DNA of 64,000 bases. It comes from Streptomyces ardesiacus (GTDB taxonomy: Bacteria > Actinomycetota > Actinomycetes > Streptomycetales > Streptomycetaceae). Position 1 is the stretch's first letter; the number at the start of each line of letters is the position of its first letter. Location: assembly GCF_003112575.1 (NCBI RefSeq), contig NZ_BEWC01000008.1:62001-126000 (forward strand), read 5' to 3'. Shown here in pieces: positions 23,981 to 32,545 of this stretch. A program made the translations under genes and the position numbers. The notes below the pieces were generated by a model. The model did not search any database. It was not told the origin of the DNA and was given only the letters and a program-made list of their open reading frames with translations.

Positions 23981-25534
23981 TCACCGGGAGCGGCGGCGGC
24001 CCAGCAGGAAGGCCGCGGCACCCAGCGCGAGCATCCCCTTGGAGGGCCGGACGGGCCGCTGGCCGCCCATCGCGGCGGGGGTGCGCGGCTCGTGGATGTT
24101 CAGTGCGAACTGGCGGTTGGCCACGTCGGACAGGACGCCCCGGACCTGGTCGGGACTGGTGACGGCGGCCAGCAGCAGCTCCATGGAGTTCCGGGCGAAC
24201 TGGTTGCGGCCGAGGAACTCGCGGCCCAGGGCGAACAGGATCTTCGGCACCTCCCCCTGGAACACCTCCGGCAGGGTGATCTCGGGGGCCAGGCAGCGCA
24301 CCGAGCCGTCCAGGTTGGCGAACGACTTGCCGAGCAGCGACACCGCCGGCGGCGAACCGATGCCCCGCTTGGTCGCCTTGGCCAGCACGGTGGTGAGCGA
24401 GACGCCGAAGTTCATGTCCTCCAGGGCGAGATGGGAGACCTTCGGCACGAAGGCCGCCATGTCGGCCGCGAACGCCGGCATGTTGGCCCACGGCGTCAGC
24501 CGGCCCATCTCCGCCCAGTGCTGGGCCAGTCCCGCGCCGTCGTTCTGCGCCAACGTCATGAACAGCGGCAGCAGTTGCAGGCTGGTGCGCCGGTCCAGCC
24601 GGCCGACCATGCCCCAGTCGATCAGCGTCGCCGGGCCCCCGGGGACGGCGAAGACGTTGCCCGCGTGCGGGTCGGCGTGGAAGAAGCGGTGGACGAAGTA
24701 CCCGTGGTACATGAAGCGCAGCAGGTCCTTGCCGATCTCCACGCGTTCCCCGTCCGTGAAGTGGGCGCGGTCGACGTGCCGCACCGACTTCCCGTCCGCG
24801 AGCGACTGGACGAGCACGCGGGGACTGGCGTGCAGGACCCGGGGCACCTCCAGGGACCGGAAGGGCCGGACGTGGTCGCGGGCCTCGTCCATGTTGCGGG
24901 CCTCACCGGTGAAGTCCAGCTCCGGTTCCATGGCGTCGAAGACCGAGCCGAGCATCGCCTCGATGTCGATGACCTCGTTGAACCGTGGAGCGACCCGGGC
25001 GACGATCCGCGACGCCCGGCGCATCAGGGCCATGTCCGCGAGCACGCCCTCGCGGATACCGGGCCGCTGGATCTTCACCACGGCGGCGCGTCCGCCGGGC
25101 AGGGTCACCCGGTAGACCTGGGCGAGGGACGCCGCCCCGAGTGGGGCGGAGGTCTCGACGTCGTCGAAGCGCAGCTTCCAGTCCGGCCCCAGGTCCCGGG
25201 CCAGCACCGGTTCGAACTCCGAGAACGGCTGGACGTCGACCTCGTCGTGCAGGTTCTGGAGTTCGTCCCGGATGGACTCCGGGACCATGTCGGGGCGGGT
25301 GGACAGGATCTGACCGAGCTTCACGTAGAACGGGCCGAGGCTCTCCAGCGCGTGCCGCACCGCCTTGGCACGGCGCTGGTCGGACCCGGCGGAGGCATCG
25401 GCGTCCTCCGCCGGGGACCGCGTGTCCCGCTTCGTACGCCCCCGCAGCCGGGCGGGCAGCCCCACCTCGTCGGCCACGAGGCTGCCCAGGACCTTGACCA
25501 CGAGACGCAGCCGATCGCCGACGACAGACGCCAT
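23981..25534 (-). CDS. AarF/ABC1/UbiB family atypical kinase-like protein
   Basis: A 517-residue protein of the ABC1/UbiB family. The defining KxGQ motif is in FYVKLGQILSTRPDMVP (about residue 70); APLGAASLAQVYR corresponds to the Ala-rich nucleotide loop, VVKIQRPG holds the catalytic-lobe Lys, HRFFHADPHAGN is the catalytic loop and LIDWGMVG the metal-binding DFG-like segment. The C-terminus has a hydrophobic helix (GMLALGAAAFLLG) followed by RRRSR, so membrane association is likely. Family members act in quinone or lipid metabolism; the role here is unknown. It lies 89 bases downstream of the repeat protein gene on the same strand. Confidence 0.88.
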   Translation of the reverse strand: MASVVGDRLRLVVKVLGSLVADEVGLPARLRGRTKRDTRSPAEDADASAGSDQRRAKAVRHALESLGPFYVKLGQILSTRPDMVPESIRDELQNLHDEVDVQPFSEFEPVLARDLGPDWKLRFDDVETSAPLGAASLAQVYRVTLPGGRAAVVKIQRPGIREGVLADMALMRRASRIVARVAPRFNEVIDIEAMLGSVFDAMEPELDFTGEARNMDEARDHVRPFRSLEVPRVLHASPRVLVQSLADGKSVRHVDRAHFTDGERVEIGKDLLRFMYHGYFVHRFFHADPHAGNVFAVPGGPATLIDWGMVGRLDRRTSLQLLPLFMTLAQNDGAGLAQHWAEMGRLTPWANMPAFAADMAAFVPKVSHLALEDMNFGVSLTTVLAKATKRGIGSPPAVSLLGKSFANLDGSVRCLAPEITLPEVFQGEVPKILFALGREFLGRNQFARNSMELLLAAVTSPDQVRGVLSDVANRQFALNIHEPRTPAAMGGQRPVRPSKGMLALGAAAFLLGRRRSR

Positions 25535-25623
25535 CGTGTGTGATCCTCCTCAGGTGTGGTGCGCGTACGCGGGGTCGGCCGGCGTACCGCGGGGGCCGGC
25601 CGGCGGGACGGTGCCGCGACCGG

Positions 25624-26265
25624 TCAGCTCGAGGTCGAGGACTGGCCGCCGCGGGGCCGGTCGCCGCCCTGCTGCTGCCCCATCAGACCCTGCAGGGCGG
25701 CCATGCCCTGCTGTCCGGCCTGGGCCGGCATGTTGGTCAGGTTCTGCAGGCCCTGGAGCGCGTCCAGGAGCTTGGGCAGCACCTGGAGCAGCTGGGTGAG
25801 CTGGGTCGGCAGCGCCATCAGGTCACCGGCTCCGCTCGCCGCGTGGCCGAGACCTCCGGCCAGTTGACCGAGGCCGCCGAGCGCCCCGGCCGCGCCGCCG
25901 GCCGCGGCCAGCGGGTTGGCGGCTCCGCCGAGTGCGGCCAGTGGATTGCCGGCACCGCCCAGTGCGGCCAGCGGGTTGGCGGCCGGGCCGAGTGCGGCGA
26001 GCGGGTTGCCGGCGCCCCCGAGTCCCCCGAGGGCGGCCAGCGGGTTGGCGGCACCCGCGAGCGCGGTCGCCGGGTTGACGGCTCCGGCCAGGGCGCCGAG
26101 GGTGTTCGGGGGCAGGCCGGCCAGCGTGTTGACGGCGCTGCGGGAGCCGCTCGACGTATCCGAGTCGTCCCGGTTCAGGAGGTCGTCGAAGGCTTCCTTC
26201 CAACTGTCGGTCATATCCCCGACCAGGTCCTTGAAGATGTCCTGGATGTTCTTGCTGTTGCCCAT
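25624..26265 (-). CDS. Ala/Gly-rich NPLAALGG-repeat protein of unknown function
   Basis: A 213-residue protein I do not recognise. The first 50 residues are polar (MGNSKNIQDIFKDLVGDMTD). Residues from about 50 to 135 are a repeat region in which ANPLAALGG/GAGNPLAALG units recur about six times, with Asn-Pro every 9-12 residues. A glutamine/leucine-rich segment follows (LTQLLQVLPKLLDALQGLQN) and a Gly/Gln/Ser tail. It has no signal peptide or long membrane helix. The ATG at 26265 is chosen because the upstream in-frame sequence overlaps the sigma factor gene and is unlike protein. Repeat helices suggest a self-assembling or scaffold protein (inference). Confidence 0.7.
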   Translation of the reverse strand: MGNSKNIQDIFKDLVGDMTDSWKEAFDDLLNRDDSDTSSGSRSAVNTLAGLPPNTLGALAGAVNPATALAGAANPLAALGGLGGAGNPLAALGPAANPLAALGGAGNPLAALGGAANPLAAAGGAAGALGGLGQLAGGLGHAASGAGDLMALPTQLTQLLQVLPKLLDALQGLQNLTNMPAQAGQQGMAALQGLMGQQQGGDRPRGGQSSTSS

Positions 26266-26318
26266 GAGTGGGTTCCCTTTCCGTTTCTCTGCGATGGGAT
26301 AGGCATGGCTGCCGACTT

Positions 26319-26843
26319 TTATCCCGAGCAGCCTTCCAAGGATTTTGCGCACACGTTCTTCAGTCGGGCGCGTCCCCTGGTGAAAGCGGCTTCGGCCGCC
26401 TTGACGGAAATGTTGTGCTGGCGAGCGAATTCCGCAGTGGAAATTCCCTTTGCGCGGGCGAGTATGACCTCCTGTTCCCGTCCCCGCAGGTGTTGCACCT
26501 GGCTCAGCAGCCAACGGCCGAAGTCCTGGTCGCAGACGTCGTCCTCGGTCGTGCCGAAGGTGTCCGCGAACGCCGCGCGCTGCAGAAGTCTGCTGCGACG
26601 TTCCATGTCACGGTAGAAGTCGATGCAGAGGCGGAGCGCCACGGACGTCAGAAAGGAACCGAGCCGGTTCCGGTCCAACGCGGCGTGAGCGGCTGCGCGG
26701 GCCATGGTTTCCTGAACGCAGTCCTCGGCGTCCTGGAAACTCGGCAGTCGTCGTCGAACCAATCGCATGAGGCGGTCCTGATGCTGGAAGATGTCTTCCC
26801 AGGAGCATTCAGCGGGCGATTGGCAGGTGGAATGTCGCACCAT
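26319..26843 (-). CDS. Small ECF-type RNA polymerase sigma factor
   Basis: A 174-residue sigma-70 family protein. Region 2 is visible in LMRLVRRRLPSFQDAEDCVQ and LGSFLTSVALRLCIDFYRDM; region 4 is in LRGREQEVILARAKGISTAE followed by FARQHNISVKAAEAAFTRGR, a helix-turn-helix. There is no adjacent recognisable anti-sigma factor. The gene is followed on the same strand by the repeat protein gene after 53 bases and may control it. Its wobble positions are less GC-rich than those of neighbours (codons such as AAT, TTT, GAA are frequent), a sign of different origin or selection. Confidence 0.85.
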   Translation of the reverse strand: MVRHSTCQSPAECSWEDIFQHQDRLMRLVRRRLPSFQDAEDCVQETMARAAAHAALDRNRLGSFLTSVALRLCIDFYRDMERRSRLLQRAAFADTFGTTEDDVCDQDFGRWLLSQVQHLRGREQEVILARAKGISTAEFARQHNISVKAAEAAFTRGRARLKNVCAKSLEGCSG

Positions 26844-26950
26844 GGTGGATTGCAGCCCGTTGTCTCTCGGATTGGGCAGGGAGAACCGCGGCCGACTTTC
26901 TATTTGTCGGCCATGTGGTTTTCCTACCCGAGCCTCTCGAGCGGCAAACC

Positions 26951-27001
26951 GGAATGAGCGCTTCCGCGAGGGGGCGGAAATGTTTTTTCGCGCTCATTTC
27001 C
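26951..27001. terminator. Nested hairpins with T-run between halogenase and sigma genes
   Basis: GGAATGAGCG (26951-26960) pairs with CGCTCATTTCC (26991-27001). Inside, TTCCGC and GCGGAA form a second stem followed on the plus strand by TTTTTT. The site overlaps the last codons of the halogenase-like gene. The T-run favours termination of plus-strand transcription, although no plus-strand gene lies upstream; on the minus strand the outer stem may still stop or process the halogenase transcript. Confidence 0.5.
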
Positions 27002-28751
27002 GAGGAGCGGGCCGGCGTGCCCAGTCGCGGTTCCAGTTGAGCCACATGTCCCGCACGGTCTGATGGACCAGTGAGCTGCCGGTGCGCAGTTCGCCGGTGT
27101 ACGCCTGGACGGCCTCCTTGCCCACCATCCGCGCACCGCCGGTGAAGTAGGAGCCCCGCACGTGCTGCGGGGAGCGGTACTTGCCCCACAGCAGGATCTT
27201 CATCAGCGGCCAGAGGGTGAACACGCCGGACGGGCAGCGGTTGTCGGGGTCCAGGGTCCCCCAGACCGCCGGGACGAGACCGCTCTCGCCCAGCACCTCG
27301 TAGATGCGCGCGATCGTCTGCTCCTTCGTCAACTCGCCCGCGCGGTAGGCGAGAACGGCGTCGCGGGACTGGTCGAACATCCGCTCCACCCAGGGGTTGT
27401 CCATGCCCTGCAGACCTCGGTACGGCGGCATCTCCAGGGCGTCGAAGCAGGCCGGGTCGTGCGTCTTCTCGTACGTCACGGCGGCCTGGTTCTGCGCGTT
27501 CGTGCCGTAGAGCGTGGTGAGGGTCCACACCCGGTTCCACGCGTTCCACAGGTCGAAGTCGTCGAACGCGATGTAGCTGCAGGACACCAGGTCGTCGTAG
27601 AACCGGAACATGCGCTTGGTCCAGTGGTCCAGGTACGCGAACCGGGCGGTGTCGAAGTCGTCCTGGCGCACGGCGTCGATGAGCCGGTGGCCCAGGGCGT
27701 TGAGCGCCATCACGGTGACGGCGAGGCCGCTGGAGAAGAGCGGGTCGATGAAGTCACTGGCGTGCGGCAGCAGGCACCACCGGTCGCCGACCACCTTCTG
27801 CGAGGCGAACTGGGTGCGGTCGGTGGACACGTACGGCCGGACGGCCCGCGCCCGCTCGAACTGCCGCGCCACGCTGGGGAACCGGTGCACGTGCTCCCAG
27901 AACTCCTCCTCGGCGGACACGTCGTCCGGACGCGGATAGCGGTCGAGATCGAGGTTGAGGCCGACGCTGCACAACTCGCTCGTGCTGGTCGTCTGGTTGT
28001 CGAACGGGATGACCCACAGCCAGCCGCCCTGGAAGATGTGGTGGAGCGTGCCCTGGCTGAACGGGCTCGGCATGCCGTGCTGTTCGCGCGGCGGCGACAC
28101 CGCGTCGAAGGGACGCACGTCCACCATGTGCGTGAAGATGGTCCGCGAGCGGGTCCGGTACGGCGGTTCCTGCCGCAGCCCGAGCCGCTCGGGGAGCATG
28201 GCCCGCATCCCGCCGGCGTCGACCACGTACGACGCCCGGAAGCTGCCGCGGTCCCGGGTGACGAGGGTCGCGCCGTCCTCCTCGAACTTCACGTCGTCGA
28301 CCATGGTGTGGGTGTACGCGGTGACGCCGTAGGACACGGCGACGTGGAACATGTACGCGTCCACGTCCTGCCGGAAGTAGTGCGAGTCGGGACCGAGCGG
28401 CGGGCCCCAGGTGGGGTACTGCGTGCACTCCTCGGGCCGGGTCGGCTCGTCGTCCCGGTGGTAGACGAAGCTGAAGTTGCGCTTGACCCCGCAGTTCGAC
28501 GACACGTGGCGGCGCAGCGCCGCGTTGGTCGCCAGGTGTTCGAGTTCCGGCACGTCGTAGCGGCGGGCCAGGACCCGCAGGCCGAAGGTGGTCTCGGGAA
28601 CGGTGGACTCTCCGATGGCGAATCGGGGATGGCCGCTGCCCTCCAGCAGCAGCACCCGCACGCCGTGGCGGGCGAGGACGGTCCCCAGCATGGTCCCGCC
28701 GATGCCGCCTCCGACGATGGCGACATCGAAAGCGCGCTGGTCTTCTTGCAT
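26994..28751 (-). CDS. Flavin-dependent halogenase-like FAD protein
   Basis: A 585-residue FAD protein of the tryptophan-halogenase-like group. The FAD motif VAIVGGGIGGTMLGTVLARH is at residues 10-29, ESTVPETTFGLR follows, and GGWLWVIPFDNQ near residue 242 matches the WxWxIP signature of flavin-dependent halogenases. FIDPLFSSGLAVTV is also typical of the group. These enzymes make HOCl or HOBr from FADH2, O2 and halide and pass it to a Lys; the exact Lys was not assigned. The ATG at 28751 follows an AAAGGAA site and starts the conserved sequence. It may instead be a non-halogenating monooxygenase. Confidence 0.78.
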   Translation of the reverse strand: MQEDQRAFDVAIVGGGIGGTMLGTVLARHGVRVLLLEGSGHPRFAIGESTVPETTFGLRVLARRYDVPELEHLATNAALRRHVSSNCGVKRNFSFVYHRDDEPTRPEECTQYPTWGPPLGPDSHYFRQDVDAYMFHVAVSYGVTAYTHTMVDDVKFEEDGATLVTRDRGSFRASYVVDAGGMRAMLPERLGLRQEPPYRTRSRTIFTHMVDVRPFDAVSPPREQHGMPSPFSQGTLHHIFQGGWLWVIPFDNQTTSTSELCSVGLNLDLDRYPRPDDVSAEEEFWEHVHRFPSVARQFERARAVRPYVSTDRTQFASQKVVGDRWCLLPHASDFIDPLFSSGLAVTVMALNALGHRLIDAVRQDDFDTARFAYLDHWTKRMFRFYDDLVSCSYIAFDDFDLWNAWNRVWTLTTLYGTNAQNQAAVTYEKTHDPACFDALEMPPYRGLQGMDNPWVERMFDQSRDAVLAYRAGELTKEQTIARIYEVLGESGLVPAVWGTLDPDNRCPSGVFTLWPLMKILLWGKYRSPQHVRGSYFTGGARMVGKEAVQAYTGELRTGSSLVHQTVRDMWLNWNRDWARRPAPRK

Positions 28752-28801
28752 GGTGACGGTTCCTTTCGCAGGCGGGAAGGAGGAGTTGCCGGACCGGCCG
28801 G

Positions 28802-29461
28802 TCACCTGGGGGCGACGGGGGAACCCGGCAGCACCCGGCGCAGCCCGCAGGCCACCACCCGGGCGGAGAAGGACACGGCGAACCAGGGAGTGGGCGCCAG
28901 GTCGGCCAACCGCTCCCGGTCGCCCGGGATGTGGCGCTCGCCGCGCCCGGTGACGTCCAGCCACGCACCGAAGTGCAGCAGCCGCGCCTCGGGTCCGGCG
29001 TCGCGTGCGGGAAACGGCCGCATGTGCTCGCGCACCGCACGCGTCAGAGCGGCGCGCCGCCCCGGGCCCACCTCGTGCCCGACCAGGAACGCGTCGAGCA
29101 ACTGGGCGGAGCGGCCCGGGAATCCGCCCCGGCCGAGCGGCGAGCGCCCCACCAGTCCGGTGTCGTGGAAGGCCGCGGCGGCCAGCAGGCCCACCCGGTC
29201 GTAGGCGGTCCCGTGGCTGCGCGCGCAGGCGTCGGCCAGCAGGAAGGACCGCAGGGAGTGCACGGCGACGCGCGGTGGCAGCAGCCGGCGCATCTCCGTC
29301 AGCGCGGCGAGCGCGAGCGGATGCCCGAGCAGTTCGGCCAGGGCCGGCCGGCCGAGCAGCGGCTGCCATGCCGCGGGCAGCCGCTCCGGCGGGACGAAGC
29401 GCGAACCCGCCCCGTCCGCACCGGGATCCGGAACCTCCGGACCATCGGGACCTGCGGCCAT
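28802..29461 (-). CDS. HD-domain protein
   Basis: A 219-residue protein with a complete HD metal site: His in VAVHSLRSFLLADACARSHG, the His-Asp pair in LLAAAAFHDTGLVGR, His in AVREHMRPFP and Asp in FGAWLDVTG. Spacing resembles the cyanamide-hydratase-like HD subgroup. HD proteins are phosphohydrolases, hydratases or, when di-iron, oxygenases; the sequence does not decide. It sits 50 bases upstream of the halogenase-like gene on the same strand and is probably co-transcribed. The ATG at 29461 follows AAGGGGG; longer in-frame starts up to 29620 would run through the divergent promoter region. Confidence 0.75.
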   Translation of the reverse strand: MAAGPDGPEVPDPGADGAGSRFVPPERLPAAWQPLLGRPALAELLGHPLALAALTEMRRLLPPRVAVHSLRSFLLADACARSHGTAYDRVGLLAAAAFHDTGLVGRSPLGRGGFPGRSAQLLDAFLVGHEVGPGRRAALTRAVREHMRPFPARDAGPEARLLHFGAWLDVTGRGERHIPGDRERLADLAPTPWFAVSFSARVVACGLRRVLPGSPVAPR

Positions 29462-29783
29462 GACCCAACCCCCTTGCCCTGTGACCCCATTGGCAGTGTC
29501 CGTCTCACCTGTCTTTACGCTCGGGCCGTACCCCGACCCCCGTTTCACAACATCCCGTCGGTGCCCGCGCGTTGACGCAGGAACGGCGGCGCGCGGTGAA
29601 AGGAACACGCCCCCGGCCACCTGTTCCGCACCCTCTCTCCGAGTGATTCGAAAATGTGAACCCTACTTACTTCATGGAGTGAATTCTTTCCCCCGCCCGA
29701 GGGATCGTTGCGGAATTCGATGGACGTGAGACTGGGAAACCGGTCCCACCCCGACCGCATTCCCCAAAGCAAGGGAGCGCACC
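29462..29783. other. 322-base divergent intergenic region (HD gene / lipase gene)
   Basis: No gene, RNA or terminator was recognised. The region is less GC-rich than its surroundings in 29640-29720 and contains two GAATTC sites. AAGGGAG at 29771-29777 is the lipase ribosome binding site. Promoters for both directions must lie here but no convincing -35/-10 pair could be assigned. Confidence 0.6.
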
Positions 29784-30653
29784 GTGAGCTTCATCAACCC
29801 CCGTCTTCCCGGCCTCAATTCGGACGACGTCGTCACCGACATCACCGAGTCTCCGCACCGCGTGGGCGCGGTCGTCCAGGCCGGCGGAGCACAGGTCATC
29901 GCCACCGTCGACGTCCAGGCGGGAGAGGACGACTGGAACGCCCCACCGAGCGAGGAACATCCGCGTCCGGTGGTGCTCGTGCACGGCACCTTCGGCAATC
30001 GCGGCTACACCTGGAACACCGCGACCCCCCTGCTGCGCGAGCACGGGCACCGGGTCTTCCGGCTCGACTACGGCCAGCACGGCAATCCGGTGATCTTCGG
30101 CCTCGGCGACATCAAGCACTCCGCGCGGCAACTCGCCGAATTCGTCGACGAAGTGCTCCGCCGCACCGGGGCCCAGCAGGTCGACCTCGTCGGCTTCTCG
30201 CAGGGCGGCATGATGCCGCGTTACTTCCTCAACGCGCTGGGCGGCGGGCCCAAGGTGCACAATTTCGTCGGCATCTCACCCAGCAATCACGGCGTCACCG
30301 CCCAGGGCCTGATGAACCTGGCCCGCCAGATCCCGGGTGCGGTGGAACTCCTCGAACAGGGCGCCGTCGGGGAGGTCGTGCCGGCCTGGCCGCAACTGCA
30401 GCACGACCACCCCTTCCAGCGCGAGCTGGCCGATCTCGGCGAGACGACGGAGGGGGTCCGCCACACCGTCATCGCCACGAAGTACGACGACGTGGTCACC
30501 CCGTACACCTCGTGCGCCCTGGAACAGACGGAGGGACGCTACGTCAAGAACATCGTCCTGCAGGACATCGATCCGGACGACCACACCCCGCACGTGAGCA
30601 TGCCCTACAACGCGACCGTGCTGAAGGAGGTCCTCGCCGCGCTCGCGTCCTGA
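29784..30653 (+). CDS. Lipase-type alpha/beta hydrolase
   Basis: A 289-residue esterase/triacylglycerol lipase of the alpha/beta fold. VVLVHGTFGNRGYTWNT supplies the oxyanion-hole HG, VDLVGFSQGGMMPRYFLNAL the nucleophile elbow with Ser near residue 139, and a late DDVVTPY Asp plus HVSMPYN His complete a triad. There is no signal peptide, so it is probably cytoplasmic, unlike many Streptomyces lipases. The GTG start follows AAGGGAG. Its 3' end overlaps the converging hydrolase gene by 49 bases. A lipase beside the cluster could release or trim acyl chains (inference). Confidence 0.83.
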   Translation: MSFINPRLPGLNSDDVVTDITESPHRVGAVVQAGGAQVIATVDVQAGEDDWNAPPSEEHPRPVVLVHGTFGNRGYTWNTATPLLREHGHRVFRLDYGQHGNPVIFGLGDIKHSARQLAEFVDEVLRRTGAQQVDLVGFSQGGMMPRYFLNALGGGPKVHNFVGISPSNHGVTAQGLMNLARQIPGAVELLEQGAVGEVVPAWPQLQHDHPFQRELADLGETTEGVRHTVIATKYDDVVTPYTSCALEQTEGRYVKNIVLQDIDPDDHTPHVSMPYNATVLKEVLAALAS

Positions 30654-31486
30654 GCACGGCTGCCGTCCAGGACGACGCGGGCCACCAGCGCCGGGTCGTC
30701 GTTCATGGGGACGTGGCCGCAGCCGCGCAGCCGTACCAGCCGCGCGCGCGGGATGGTCCGCTTGGCGCGTATCCCCTGCCGGGGCAGGAGCAGCCGGTCA
30801 CGGTCGCCCCAGGCCACGGTGACGGGGACGCCCGGCACGTCATCGGTGAACAGCACGCTCCGGCCGGCCCGCAGCGTCTCGGCGAACCCCTCGGCACGCG
30901 CGAGCGCCAGGGTCTCGGCGACCACGGCCTCGGGGGAGCGCCGTGCGGGGCGGGCGTAGATCGTGCTGGTCAGGGCGGTGCGGCCGAGGGCCGTGCGGGA
31001 CAGCCGTTCGACGAGGGGGAGCGGCAGACCGCGCGCCGTGCGGCGCATGCCGGTCAGGACACCGAAGGCGTAGCGCCGCTCGGGCCGCGTCCAGAAGCCG
31101 GCCGGGGACAGCGCGGTCACCGACCGCACCAGGTTCCTGCGGCCGAGCTCCAGTGCCAGCAGGCCGCCCAGCGAGTTGCCCGCCACGTGCGGGCGGTCCA
31201 GGCCCAGGGCCGCGCAGAAGGCGCCGAGCACCGCGTTCGTCGTCGGCAGGTCGTGCGGCAGGCCGGGCGGCAGTGCCGACGACTCCCCGAAGCCCGGCAG
31301 GTCCACGGCGATCACCTCGCGCTCGGTGGCGAGGATGTCCACCACCGGGTCCCAGGCCTGCCGGTGATGGCCGATGCCGTGCAGCAGGAGCAGCGGCTCG
31401 CCGGTGCCCGAGCGGGCGTAGGCGAGGGTGATGTCCTGCGGGCCGTGCCCGGTGGGGGCCGTGAAGGAGAGTGTCACGGACGGCAT
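30605..31486 (-). CDS. Alpha/beta hydrolase
   Basis: A 293-residue alpha/beta hydrolase. PLLLLHGIGHHRQAWDPV carries the oxyanion HG, VIAVDLPGFGES is the conserved strand, PHVAGNSLGGLLALELGR the nucleophile elbow, TVAWGDRDRLLLP the acid and LRGCGHVPMNDDP the His. The substrate is unknown. The C-terminal 16 codons overlap the lipase gene on the other strand. It is divergent from the ECF41 sigma gene, and the 138-base spacer holds an imperfect inverted repeat at 31520-31554 that includes TGTCA. Confidence 0.87.
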   Translation of the reverse strand: MPSVTLSFTAPTGHGPQDITLAYARSGTGEPLLLLHGIGHHRQAWDPVVDILATEREVIAVDLPGFGESSALPPGLPHDLPTTNAVLGAFCAALGLDRPHVAGNSLGGLLALELGRRNLVRSVTALSPAGFWTRPERRYAFGVLTGMRRTARGLPLPLVERLSRTALGRTALTSTIYARPARRSPEAVVAETLALARAEGFAETLRAGRSVLFTDDVPGVPVTVAWGDRDRLLLPRQGIRAKRTIPRARLVRLRGCGHVPMNDDPALVARVVLDGSRAQDASAARTSFSTVAL

Positions 31487-31624
31487 GGGACTCCTTGTCG
31501 GAACGCGTGGCGGGCGGACGTCGGGTAGACAGCTTGTCAGTAAGAGCTACCGACGGGTAGCCCCAGTGCCGGACCGGGGTGATTCCGCCTGGACACCGCC
31601 GGACGCGTCCGCTGGGATGGAACG

Positions 31625-32512
31625 GTGACCACCGACACCGCGACCGACGTCTTCGAAGAGCACCGGCCCGTCCTCCTGGGCGTCGCCTACCGCATGCTGG
31701 GCCGCCTGGCGGACGCGGAGGACGTGGTCCAGGAGGCCTGGCTGCGCTGGTCCGGCGCCGACCGGGCCGCCGTGCGCGAACCCCGGGGCTACCTGGTGCG
31801 CGTCACCACCCGCCTCGCCATCGACCGGCTGCGCCAGATCAAGTCGCGCGGCGAGACCTACGTCGGGCCGTGGCTGCCCGAGCCGTACGCCACCGACTTC
31901 GGGGACGCCGTGGCGGACACCGCCGAGCGGGCCGTGCTCGCCGACTCGGTCTCGCTGGCCGTCCTCGTCGTCCTGGAGTCGCTGTCCCCGCTGGAGCGGG
32001 CGGTGTTCGTGCTCAGGGAGGCGTTCGGCTACCCCTACGCGGAGATCGCCACCATGCTGGAGCGCGGCGAGGCCGCGGTGCGCCAGCTCGCCGGACGCGC
32101 CCGCAAGCACGTCGAGGAGCGGCGGCCCCGCTACGACGTCGACCCGGCGCAGCGCCGCGCCCTCACCGAACGCTTCCTCGCCGCCGCGGCCGAGGGCGAC
32201 CTGGCCGGCCTGCTGGCCACCCTCGCTCCCGACGTCCGGCTGGTGGGGGACAGCGGGGGCCGGTCCAAGGCGCCGCTGCGCGTGCTGGAGCGCTCCGACA
32301 AGGTGGGCCGCTTCCTGCTCGGCGTCGCCCGGCAGGGCGTCCCCGACGCCTCCTTCCACTTCGTGGAGCTCAACGGCGGCCCCGCCGTGCTGGTCCGCTC
32401 CGGCGGCAAGCCGGACTCCGTGGTCCAGGTGGACGTCGCCGACGGGCGCATCCAGGCGGTGTACATCATTCGCAACCCGGACAAACTGGTGTCCCTGGCC
32501 GACACCCCCTAG
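31625..32512 (+). CDS. ECF41-type sigma factor with C-terminal SnoaL-like domain (SigJ family)
   Basis: A 295-residue sigma factor. Regions 2 and 4 cover about residues 10-165 (VAYRMLGRLADAEDVVQEAW; LSPLERAVFVLREAFGYPY). Characteristic ECF41 features are the WLPEP motif in the linker between them, DSGGR in the C-terminal SnoaL-like extension and the terminal NPDKL. In this group the extension regulates activity in place of a separate anti-sigma factor. The GTG start gives the standard MTTDTATDVFEEHRP beginning. The usual genetic partner (a carboxymuconolactone decarboxylase or oxidoreductase) is not adjacent; the divergent hydrolase may be the target. Confidence 0.92.
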   Translation: MTTDTATDVFEEHRPVLLGVAYRMLGRLADAEDVVQEAWLRWSGADRAAVREPRGYLVRVTTRLAIDRLRQIKSRGETYVGPWLPEPYATDFGDAVADTAERAVLADSVSLAVLVVLESLSPLERAVFVLREAFGYPYAEIATMLERGEAAVRQLAGRARKHVEERRPRYDVDPAQRRALTERFLAAAAEGDLAGLLATLAPDVRLVGDSGGRSKAPLRVLERSDKVGRFLLGVARQGVPDASFHFVELNGGPAVLVRSGGKPDSVVQVDVADGRIQAVYIIRNPDKLVSLADTP

Positions 32513-32545
32513 CCCCGCCGCCTCTCCGCGCTCTCCGCGCTCTCC

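Noticed and set aside
28802..29620. Extended start of the HD protein at 29620
   Set aside because: The extra 53 residues are not HD-like and would cover the divergent promoter region; ATG at 29461 has a good ribosome binding site.
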